Source: DASZVN01 sp035547055
Lineage (GTDB): Bacteria > Pseudomonadota > Alphaproteobacteria > Rhizobiales > Methylopilaceae
DNA length: 25,259 nt
Direction of reading: 5' to 3'
Assembly (NCBI GenBank): GCA_035547055.1
Contig: DASZVN010000123.1
Coordinates: 1 to 25,259, forward strand
The translations under genes and the position numbers were made by a program. Below, piece by piece: positions 10,179-20,376 of the stretch; positions within the stretch are counted from its first letter, which is position 1, and each line of letters starts with the position of its first letter. The notes under the pieces are model-generated. The model was not told the origin of the DNA. It saw only the letters and a list, made by a program, of their open reading frames with translations, and made no database searches.

Positions 10179-11090
10179 TCAACGCGCGACGGCGGCGACG
10201 GTGGCAGTCGCGGTCCCCGCCGAAGCCGCCGCGTTCACGACCGTCGGCTTCGCTGCGGCGACCGGCACCGGCTGCCGCGCGCGGTCCTCGGCCTGCACCG
10301 CGGCGAGGACGGCGTCGCGGAAGTGACCTTCGACAGCAATACCGAAATTGACGTGGTCAGGCCCGTAGGGACCGGTCGTCTCGGGGTGGGAGCTGCGCCA
10401 GCCGACATAGATGCCGACCATGCGGGTGTCGGCGCCCTGCTCCAGGATGGCGCTGCCCGAGGCGCCATCGCCGGCCGAGCAGTCGATGTCGATCTCACGC
10501 GGCGCGAGGCCGACGGGCTTGGCCGCCTCGCTGCGGATGCGGCAATCCTCGATCGCCCGGCGGCCGTCGTGGACCCAGCCGCGGTGGCGGTGGGCCAGCA
10601 GCGCGACGCCCTCCCCGTCGCTGCCGCCGTTTGCGATCGTATAGGGGTGGACGCCCGCGATCGGCTGGGCCAGCCGCACCACCGCCCAGTCCAGCGACGG
10701 GGGCAGCGGATAGGGATCGGTAGTGCCCACGACCAGCGTCGACGCATCGAGCGGGACGGTGCGGCGTAGCCCGCCGACTTCGACCATGAAGGTGCAGGCG
10801 GAGAGGTCGCCGCGCGGCCGGCCGGCCGGATCGTAGAAGGCGTGGGCAGCGGTCGTCACGATATCGTCGCGAAGCGTGAGTTGGCCGGTCGAGTAGACGC
10901 CGTTGCAGCGGATCATGCCGGTGGCGGCATAGCGCGCCTCAAGCCGCGCAGGGTTCTCACCATGGGCGCGGGCGAACTCGTCGAGGGTCAGCCGCGCGTC
11001 GGAGGTGAACGTCACCGCCTGCGCCGCGACCGTGCCCATCCCGAGCGCGGCGGCCACGACGCCGCACCCCGCCAGCCCCCGCCAGTCCAC
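10179..11090 (-). CDS. Secreted trypsin-like serine protease
   Basis: This protein of 303 residues has an N-terminal signal peptide (hydrophobic GCGVVAAALGMGTVAAQA, likely cut after about residue 25) and a chymotrypsin-fold protease domain. The triad is visible: H83 in TTAAHAF, D134 in SLDWAVV and S211 in GDGASGSA. Cysteines at 62, 99, 183 and 204 could form disulphides. The C-terminal 40 residues are an Ala-, Val- and Thr-rich tail. Start choice: GTG 11090 has AGAGGA 9 bases upstream and gives a compact signal peptide. An in-frame TTG at 11138 would add 16 residues and lacks a ribosome-binding site. The protein is probably periplasmic or exported. Its target is unknown. Confidence 0.88.
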   Translation of the reverse strand: MDWRGLAGCGVVAAALGMGTVAAQAVTFTSDARLTLDEFARAHGENPARLEARYAATGMIRCNGVYSTGQLTLRDDIVTTAAHAFYDPAGRPRGDLSACTFMVEVGGLRRTVPLDASTLVVGTTDPYPLPPSLDWAVVRLAQPIAGVHPYTIANGGSDGEGVALLAHRHRGWVHDGRRAIEDCRIRSEAAKPVGLAPREIDIDCSAGDGASGSAILEQGADTRMVGIYVGWRSSHPETTGPYGPDHVNFGIAVEGHFRDAVLAAVQAEDRARQPVPVAAAKPTVVNAAASAGTATATVAAVAR

Positions 11091-11212
11091 CGCCGCCAGT
11101 CCTCTTCCGCACGCGAGAGAAGGATGGCGAAGGCCCAACGCCGGTCAAGAAGATAAAACGCCTCGCCCCGGCATCCGGTTCCGCTGTTGCAAAAATGATC
11201 CGACGCCGCGCG

Positions 11213-11258
11213 GACGATAGCCTATCGTCCCGGGACGCGACGAAGTCGCGATCCGGGA
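11213..11258. repeat. Two adjacent palindromes (intergenic palindromic element)
   Basis: GACGATAG and CTATCGTC form a perfect 8-bp inverted repeat around one base (11213-11229). It is followed by a hairpin at 11228-11258 whose arms TCCCGG/CCGGGA and CGCGAC/GTCGCG enclose the loop GAA. The pair lies in the 259-base gap between the protease gene and pmtA and has no coding potential. It resembles REP-like palindromic elements of alphaproteobacteria. It could also help end transcription of pmtA. Confidence 0.6.
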
Positions 11259-11278
11259 TCCGACCTCCTGTTCTGCCT

Positions 11279-11324
11279 ATCCCGGCCCCCGGCCCCCGGC
11301 TCTCCGCTTCGCTCCGGCCGGGAT
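11279..11324. repeat. Inverted repeat, palindromic intergenic element
   Basis: The arms ATCCCGGCC (11279-11287) and GGCCGGGAT (11316-11324) enclose a GC-rich middle with CCCCCGG repeats and TCCGCTTCGCTCC. The right end continues GATGACGG, an ending shared with the repeat copies near 21743 and 23999. It lies 25 bases past the stop of pmtA and may act as its 3' hairpin. Confidence 0.6.
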
Positions 11325-11349
11325 GACGGCACGCCGTCGAACGCGAGCG

Positions 11350-11940
11350 TCAATCCCGCCGGTACACCCAGACCCTGGCGGGTGGCATGTTCCACCACAC
11401 CCGCGGGCTGCCGACCACCGTGCAGCCGGCGAGTGCAACGGGCGGAACCGGCGGCGCCAGGCCGTAGGTGAACTGAACGAAGGGCCCGCCCGGCGCCGCG
11501 AGGTCGAGGCAGTCCTCGATCAGGCGGACGCGTTCGGCCAGCGGCCGCGTCAGGAGCGGCAGGCTCGACACCACCGCCGCGAGCGGCCGGTCGAAGGCCC
11601 CGGCCGTCACGTCACGGACGCGATAGGCGTCGCCGTGGAGCACCCGGACGCCCGGATAGCGCTCCACGAGGAGCGGCACGAAATCGGGATTGTACTCGAC
11701 GAGGCAGAGCCGCTCCGGCGGGACGCCGCGGCCGACCAGAGCCGCCGTCACCGGCCCAGTTCCAGGACCGAGCTCCAGCACCTGGCCAGGCGCGACGGGG
11801 TCGACATAGCGCGCCATCCGGCGTGCCAGCGCGCGACCGGACGGGCTGACCGCGCCGGTAAGGAGGGGGCGCTCGAACCAGTTGCGGATGAAGCGCAACT
11901 CGTCAGCGAGGCGCGGGCGGTCGAGGGTGGCCTCGGGCAT
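11350..11940 (-). CDS. pmtA: Phospholipid N-methyltransferase, PmtA-like
   Basis: This class I SAM-dependent methyltransferase has 196 residues. The SAM-binding motif VLELGPGTG is at 54-62, and VEYNPDF at 81-87 is the acidic second-strand motif. VVSSLPLL (123-130) occupies the catalytic strand, and the C-terminal VWWNMPPARVWVY matches the ending typical of bacterial PmtA. The family methylates phosphatidylethanolamine stepwise toward phosphatidylcholine at the inner membrane. Some relatives are annotated as rRNA adenine dimethylases, but the ending favours PmtA. GGAG lies 6 bases before ATG 11940, and only 11 bases separate it from the dnaJ stop, so it should be co-transcribed with dnaKJ. I recall the same dnaJ-pmtA linkage in Bradyrhizobium. 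How many methyl groups it adds cannot be told. Confidence 0.85.
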   Translation of the reverse strand: MPEATLDRPRLADELRFIRNWFERPLLTGAVSPSGRALARRMARYVDPVAPGQVLELGPGTGPVTAALVGRGVPPERLCLVEYNPDFVPLLVERYPGVRVLHGDAYRVRDVTAGAFDRPLAAVVSSLPLLTRPLAERVRLIEDCLDLAAPGGPFVQFTYGLAPPVPPVALAGCTVVGSPRVWWNMPPARVWVYRRD

Positions 11941-11951
11941 GGGCAGCTCCG

Positions 11952-13076
11952 TCAGGCGGTCGAGCCGAAGAATTCCTTGACCCGGCTGAAGAAGCCGGTC
12001 GACTCGGGATTGTTGCTCTCGGACGAGGCGTGCTCGAACTCCTCCAGGAGCTCGCGCTGGCGCTTGGTCAGGTTCTGCGGCGTTTCCACGGCGACCTGAA
12101 TATAGAGATCGCCGATGTCGTGACTGCGAAGGACGGGCATACCCTTGCCGCGGATACGGAACTGGCGGCCCGACGCAGTGCCCTCGGCGATCTTCACCTT
12201 GGCACGGCCGCCATCGATGGTCGGCACCTCGATATTGCCGCCGAGCGCGGCTGTCGTCATCGCGATCGGGACGTTGCAATAGAGGTCGGCGCCGTCGCGC
12301 TGGAACAGCGGATGCGGCTTCAGCGACAGGAAGATATAGAGGTCGCCCGGCCCGCCGCCGCGGAGACCGGCCTCGCCCTCGCCGCCCAGGCGGATGCGGG
12401 TGCCGTCCTCGACGCCGGCCGGAATGTTGACCTGGAGCGTGCGCTCGCGGGTGACGCGGCCGGAGCCCGAGCAATTCGGGCACGGGTCGTCGATCACCTG
12501 GCCACGGCCCTGGCAGGCCGGGCATGGCCGCTCCAGCGTGAAAAAGCCCTGGGTCGCGCGGATCTTGCCGTGGCCACGGCAGGTGGCGCAGGTCCGCGGC
12601 TTCGAGCCCGCCTTGGCTCCCGAGCCCGAGCAGACCTCGCAAGTCACCGTCGACGGCAGGCGAATCTGCGCGACCTTGCCCGAATAGGCATCCTCGAGGG
12701 TGATCTCCATGTTGTAGCGGAGGTCCTGGCCACGCTCGCGCCCGCCCGAGCGGGCGCCGCCGCGCCGACCCATGATATCGCCGAACAGATCGTCGAAGAT
12801 GTCCGACATCGAGGCGGCGAAATCGCCCGGGAAGCCGTTGCCCATGCCGTTCTCGAAGGCGGCATGGCCGTAGCGGTCGTAGGCGGCGCGGCGCTGCGGG
12901 TCCTTCAGCGCCTCGTAGGCCTCGTTCAGCTCCTTGAAGCGCGCTTCGGCGGCGGCATCGCCCGGATTGCGGTCGGGATGGCACTGCATCGCGAGCTTGC
13001 GGAAGGCGGACTTGAGATCGCCTTCGCTGGCGCCGCGGCCAACCCCCAGCACCTCGTAGAAATCGCGCTTCGCCAT
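11952..13076 (-). CDS. dnaJ: Chaperone protein DnaJ (Hsp40)
   Basis: The 374-residue co-chaperone stimulates DnaK ATPase and delivers unfolded clients. The J domain (residues 1-70) has the HPD motif at 33-35. A Gly/Phe-rich linker (about 72-112) follows. The zinc-binding region has four complete CxxCxGxG repeats, starting at C146, C163, C185 and C199. The C-terminal substrate-binding domains and dimerisation tail end near residue 350-374. It lies 139 bases downstream of dnaK on the same strand, with two hairpins in the gap, and 11 bases upstream of pmtA. Length and domain order are those of a full class A DnaJ. Confidence 0.98.
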   Translation of the reverse strand: MAKRDFYEVLGVGRGASEGDLKSAFRKLAMQCHPDRNPGDAAAEARFKELNEAYEALKDPQRRAAYDRYGHAAFENGMGNGFPGDFAASMSDIFDDLFGDIMGRRGGARSGGRERGQDLRYNMEITLEDAYSGKVAQIRLPSTVTCEVCSGSGAKAGSKPRTCATCRGHGKIRATQGFFTLERPCPACQGRGQVIDDPCPNCSGSGRVTRERTLQVNIPAGVEDGTRIRLGGEGEAGLRGGGPGDLYIFLSLKPHPLFQRDGADLYCNVPIAMTTAALGGNIEVPTIDGGRAKVKIAEGTASGRQFRIRGKGMPVLRSHDIGDLYIQVAVETPQNLTKRQRELLEEFEHASSESNNPESTGFFSRVKEFFGSTA

Positions 13077-13146
13077 GAAATGCCGTTGGTCCGTTCTGGC
13101 CCGGGCGGCCCCGCCTCACGCGCTTCCGCCGGTTCGTTTCCCCCAG

Positions 13147-13166
13147 CGCCCGGCAACGGCCGGGCG
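13147..13166 (-). terminator. Hairpin in the dnaK-dnaJ gap (second of two)
   Basis: A perfect 8-bp stem (CGCCCGGC/GCCGGGCG) closes a 4-base loop. On the minus strand it comes after the first hairpin and the run CTTCGTTTC. Flanking CGTTT and AAACG could extend the pairing across a bulge. No T run follows, so it may reduce or stabilise rather than stop transcripts entering dnaJ. Confidence 0.45.
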
Positions 13167-13174
13167 AAACGAAG

Positions 13175-13202
13175 AGCGGGACCGCCTCGCGCCGGTCCCG
13201 CT
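13175..13202 (-). terminator. Hairpin just after dnaK (possible partial terminator)
   Basis: A perfect 10-bp stem (AGCGGGACCG/CGGTCCCGCT) with an 8-base loop begins 14 bases past the dnaK stop. On the minus strand it is followed by CTTCGTTTC, a weak T-rich stretch. Partial termination or 3'-end protection here would give more DnaK than DnaJ, as is common for this operon. Confidence 0.5.
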
Positions 13203-13215
13203 CCGCTTTACTCCG

Positions 13216-15132
<1,917 letters not shown>

Positions 15133-15133
15133 G

Positions 15134-15185
15134 TGGTCTTCTTCCTTCCGAACAGCAGACCAATCGGACCCCGAAGCGGTCCGAT
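15134..15185 (-). promoter_or_regulatory. Structured dnaK mRNA leader with the ribosome-binding site in a loop
   Basis: Two hairpins can be drawn in the last 54 leader bases. The first is a perfect 8-bp stem ATCGGACC/GGTCCGAT with a 7-base loop (15185-15163). The second pairs TGGTCT (15162-15157) with AGACCA (15139-15134) and holds the GGAAGGAAG ribosome-binding sequence in its 17-base loop, ending two bases before the ATG. The pairing is visible. A role in temperature-sensitive translation is only a guess. Confidence 0.4.
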
Positions 15186-15257
15186 CACAGGGGCCGGGCC
15201 GGCGAATGCGACCCGGCCGGTCCCCAAGGATTTCCGCGGAATTTCGCGGTTCTCCGG

Positions 15258-15288
15258 CTATATAAGAAGAGCGCATTTTGGCCGCAAG
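15258..15288 (-). promoter_or_regulatory. dnaK promoter: Sigma-32 (RpoH)-type promoter of dnaK
   Basis: On the minus strand CTTG (15288-15285), preceded by GC, is followed after 18 bases by CTTATATAG (15266-15258). This fits the CTTG...C(C/T)TATNT pattern of alphaproteobacterial heat-shock promoters. The predicted start near 15251 leaves a leader of about 120 bases. TATATA could also serve sigma-70. The placement ahead of dnaK supports the call. Confidence 0.65.
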
Positions 15289-15348
15289 GCGGGCTGATGG
15301 CAGGTACGCGCCGGCGTGAGCCGTCGTGGCAAGGAGGCGTAGCCGGCA

Positions 15349-15389
15349 AAGCAATCCAGCCAGCCTTAGCGGGCCTCTCTGGATTGCTT
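15349..15389. repeat. Inverted repeat element upstream of the alkB-like gene
   Basis: Perfect 11-bp arms AAGCAATCCAG (15349-15359) and CTGGATTGCTT (15379-15389) flank a 19-base middle. The right end continues CACTCCGCTCGCAAAGACG up to the ATG of the alkB-like gene. The pattern resembles a widespread alphaproteobacterial repeat (CTGGATTGCTTC...CTCGCAATGACG). The element occupies most of the space between the dnaK promoter and the alkB-like start. Confidence 0.65.
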
Positions 15390-15408
15390 CACTCCGCTCG
15401 CAAAGACG

Positions 15409-16026
15409 ATGATGCTAGACGGCTTCCGCCTCGTCCCCGGCTTCCTCGACCGCGCCGCGCAGGAGGCCCTGGCGGCGGCGATCGCTGAAATCATCGCGGC
15501 GGCGCCACTGTTCGCGCCGCGGATGCCGAAGACCGGCTCGCCCTTCTCGGTGCGCATGACCAACTGCGGCCCGCTCGGCTGGGTTTCCGACACCGCCGGC
15601 TATCGCTACCAGCCGACGCACCCGATCACCGGCCAGCCCTGGCCGCCAATGCCTCCGGCCCTGCTCGACGCCTGGCGCGATCTCACCGGCCGTCCGGCGC
15701 TGCCGGAAGCGTGCCTCGTCAACTGGTACGGCCCCGAGGCCAGGATGGGCCTGCATCAGGATCGCGACGAAGAGGATTTTTCGGCGCCGGTGCTCTCGCT
15801 TTCACTCGGCGACACCTGCTTGTTTCGCCTCGGCGGCACGACCCGCAAGGCGCCGACACGCTCGCTCCGCCTCGCCAGCGGCGACGCCCTCGTCCTCGGC
15901 GGCGATTCCCGCCTCGCCTTCCACGGCGTCGACCGCATCTTGCCCAACAGCTCGACGCTGCTCCCGGGGGGCGGGCGGATCAACCTGACCCTGCGAAGGG
16001 TGACGCCGCCTCCTGCCTCACGCTGA
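15409..16026 (+). CDS. alkB: AlkB-like 2-oxoglutarate/Fe(II) dioxygenase (DNA repair)
   Basis: This 205-residue AlkB homologue should remove methyl lesions such as 1-methyladenine and 3-methylcytosine from DNA or RNA by oxidative demethylation. The metal ligands are H116 and D118 (LHQDRDE) and H172 (AFHGVDRI). The 2-oxoglutarate-binding R190 and the second Arg R196 lie in RINLTLRR, with spacing like E. coli AlkB. NWYGPEARMGLH and the N-terminal GFRLVPGFLD also fit. The start is ATG 15409 or 15412. No good ribosome-binding site precedes either, because the upstream bases belong to a palindromic repeat. The gene converges on uvrB with 48 bases between. No ada or alkA gene and no adaptive-response operator is visible. 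Confidence 0.92.
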   Translation: MMLDGFRLVPGFLDRAAQEALAAAIAEIIAAAPLFAPRMPKTGSPFSVRMTNCGPLGWVSDTAGYRYQPTHPITGQPWPPMPPALLDAWRDLTGRPALPEACLVNWYGPEARMGLHQDRDEEDFSAPVLSLSLGDTCLFRLGGTTRKAPTRSLRLASGDALVLGGDSRLAFHGVDRILPNSSTLLPGGGRINLTLRRVTPPPASR

Positions 16027-16074
16027 GGAGCCGATCGAAGGCTCGCGCTCTTCAGGACGAGGCAGGGGCGCCCC

Positions 16075-18465
<2,391 letters not shown>

Positions 18466-18604
18466 GGCGCCAATATGGGCGATCGCGCCGCCGATGGGGA
18501 GAGGGCTGCCGCGCAGCTTTGTGATGGGCCGCGAGCGCGCCTCGCCTTCTCGCGGGCGGCCGGGCGGCGCAGGATCGCCGCACTTGATCCCAGGAGGCTC
18601 GATC

Positions 18605-19099
18605 ATGCCGACCCGTTCCCGCCACGGTCTCAGCCGCGCCGCGCTCCTCTGCGGCGCCCTCCTCGTCCTCGGTGCCGCGCCGGCGCTGGCCAACATGCCG
18701 AACGACAATTCCGACCAGTCGTCCTGCTCGGACCACTCGAACAAGAAGAATTGCGGCCAGCTGGTCGCGGTCAAGGCGCTGATCGACCAGGGCGACTTCG
18801 CCGCCGCCTTCAAGGCGCTCGACGCCATGCGCGCGGCCGAGCCCGAGTCCGCCACCGTCCTCACCGCGATCGGCTACGCCTACCGCAAGCAGAAGGATTA
18901 CCCAACGGCGATGCGCTACTACGACGCTGCCCTCGCCCGCGACCCGAACAGTCTCGCCACGCTGGAATATCAGGGCGAGTGGTATGTCGAGCGCGGCGAC
19001 ATGGCCCGCGCCCGCGCCAACCTCGTCAAGCTCGCCCGCCTCTGCGGCGAGTGCGAGGAGCGCGACGACCTCGCCCAGGCGATCGACGGCGCGCATTAG
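18605..19099 (+). CDS. Secreted tetratricopeptide-repeat protein with four cysteines
   Basis: This protein of 164 residues has a clear signal peptide (basic MPTRSRHGLSR, hydrophobic core, likely cut after ALA at residue 29), so it is probably periplasmic. Residues 50-150 form about three TPR helical hairpins; ATVLTAIGYAYRKQKDYPTA and ALARDPNSLATLEYQGEWY are good matches. Four cysteines in the mature part, C41 and C50 near the N-terminus and C147 and C150 (CGEC) near the C-terminus, could form disulphides or bind a metal. AGGAGG lies 7 bases ahead of ATG 18605. An upstream in-frame ATG at 18464 would hide the signal peptide. It diverges from uvrB and converges on the RTX gene. The partner is unknown. 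Confidence 0.85.
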   Translation: MPTRSRHGLSRAALLCGALLVLGAAPALANMPNDNSDQSSCSDHSNKKNCGQLVAVKALIDQGDFAAAFKALDAMRAAEPESATVLTAIGYAYRKQKDYPTAMRYYDAALARDPNSLATLEYQGEWYVERGDMARARANLVKLARLCGECEERDDLAQAIDGAH

Positions 19100-19108
19100 C
19101 CGATGGGG

Positions 19109-19132
19109 GGCGGGCAATCCCGGTAGCCCGCC
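19109..19132. terminator. Hairpin between convergent TPR and RTX genes
   Basis: GGCGGGC and GCCCGCC form a perfect 7-bp stem with a 10-base loop in the 49-base gap between two converging stop codons. No T run is present. A two-way terminator role is inferred from position. Confidence 0.45.
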
Positions 19133-19148
19133 TCGCGGCACCCGCCCG

Positions 19149-20240
19149 CTACGCGACCAGGAAATCGGCGGCGACCAGCGCCGGGTGTCCGGCGAGGGTC
19201 GCGAAATGGACGGCCGCCTGGTGCCCGCTGCCATCCGGATCGTAGAACAGGGCCCCGTTCGTCGTGTCGTAGACGATGTGCTGCGCCCTGGTATGGGCGG
19301 TGCCGTCGGCATCGGCGACGAAATGGACGTCCTGCAGCGCGCCGAGGCCGAGATGGCCGAAGGGGTGGGGCGAGAGCTCGATATGGTCGTGCTGCGCCTC
19401 CGAGAAGTCGCGGATGACGTCGGCGTTGGCCGCCACCAGCTTGGACTCGAAGATGAAGATGTCGGCGCCGGCGCCGCCGATCAGCGTGTCGTGGCCGAGA
19501 CCGCCGTCGAGCGCGTCGTCGCCGCCTCCGCCTGTGAGAACATCGTTGCCGCCGTTGCCGTTGAGCCCGTTGGCGCCGCCATTGCCGATCAGCCGGTCGG
19601 CGAAGTTCGAGCCGCCGAGGCCTTCGATCGAGTGATAGACGTCCCCCGCAGCATCGCCGGTATTGGCCGGTCCGCTGCCCGAGAGGTTCGCGGTCACTCC
19701 CTGGCTGGCGTTGAAATAGCCCGCCACGTCGATGCCGCGGCCGCCGTAGAGCTGATCGGCACCGGCGCCGCCGACCAGGACATTGGTGCCGCCATCGCCG
19801 ACGAGGTGGTCGTTGTATGCCGAGCCGACCAGGCCCTCGATGCCGACGAAGGTGTCGCCATGGGCCTGGCCGGTGTTGTGCGCCGGCGGCCCTGCCAGGC
19901 TGACGGTGACCCCGTGTGGAGATTGGCCGTAGACCGCGAAGTCGAAGCCGCCGCCCCCGACCAGATGGTCCGCGCCGGGGCCGCCGGCGAGCTTGTTGGC
20001 GCCAGCGTTGCCCACCAGCGTGTCGTTGAACCGCGTGCCGCCGAGGTTCTCGATCGAACTGTAGGTGTCGCCGGCCGCCCACCCGGTATTGGCGCCGGGA
20101 TCGGAAAGACTCGCGATGATCCCGCTACCGGCATGGATATAGGAGACCCAATCGCTCCCCGCTCCGCCGGCGAAATGCTCCGCCACCGCAGTCGCAATCA
20201 GGACGTCGTCGCCTGCCGTGCCGGTCACAGGTTTTGCCAT
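19149..20240 (-). CDS. RTX-type calcium-binding protein, likely type I secreted
   Basis: This acidic, Gly- and Asp-rich protein of 363 residues has no signal peptide. It contains three successive modules of about 70 residues (starting near D30, D100 and D171). Each pairs a VTxxLxxPxxNTG...GDxYxSIExLxGS segment with RTX nonapeptides (GGxGxDxLx at about 75-98, 145-170 and 217-260). These fold as calcium-binding beta-rolls. The C-terminal part (NGALFYDPDGSG...ALVAADFLVA) resembles serralysin-type secretion domains, pointing to export by an ABC type I system. No protease, lipase or other catalytic motif is visible. ATG 20240 has GGAGGGA about 3-5 bases upstream. No type I transporter genes are in the window. 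Confidence 0.9.
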   Translation of the reverse strand: MAKPVTGTAGDDVLIATAVAEHFAGGAGSDWVSYIHAGSGIIASLSDPGANTGWAAGDTYSSIENLGGTRFNDTLVGNAGANKLAGGPGADHLVGGGGFDFAVYGQSPHGVTVSLAGPPAHNTGQAHGDTFVGIEGLVGSAYNDHLVGDGGTNVLVGGAGADQLYGGRGIDVAGYFNASQGVTANLSGSGPANTGDAAGDVYHSIEGLGGSNFADRLIGNGGANGLNGNGGNDVLTGGGGDDALDGGLGHDTLIGGAGADIFIFESKLVAANADVIRDFSEAQHDHIELSPHPFGHLGLGALQDVHFVADADGTAHTRAQHIVYDTTNGALFYDPDGSGHQAAVHFATLAGHPALVAADFLVA

Positions 20241-20324
20241 CGTTCCCTCCGGGTCGTGGGGGCGTCGTTGCCGGTTGGGCCGGCGCACTTCGCTTACGGC
20301 GAGAACTAGCACGATACTCGCAGA

Positions 20325-20330
20325 AGTATA
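20325..20330 (-). promoter_or_regulatory. Possible -10 box of the RTX gene
   Basis: The minus strand has TATACT preceded by GGG, 85 bases ahead of the RTX start, in a locally AT-richer stretch of the 136-base gap after the sugar dehydrogenase gene. No convincing -35 sits at the right distance, so this is a weak suggestion. Confidence 0.25.
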
Positions 20331-20376
20331 CCCGTTGCCTGAACGGAATTTTCGACGGTGAAGCCCGAATCGCCCG

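Noticed and set aside
11350..13119. Possible DnaJ-PmtA fusion in one 589-residue frame
   Set aside because: Only the last 196 residues are meaningful. The upstream part is the out-of-frame shadow of dnaJ, and pmtA has its own start with a ribosome-binding site.
19500..20200. Apparent tandem DNA repeats resembling a repeat array
   Set aside because: They are in frame and encode the RTX nonapeptides and 70-residue modules. The spacing and degeneracy do not fit a CRISPR array.
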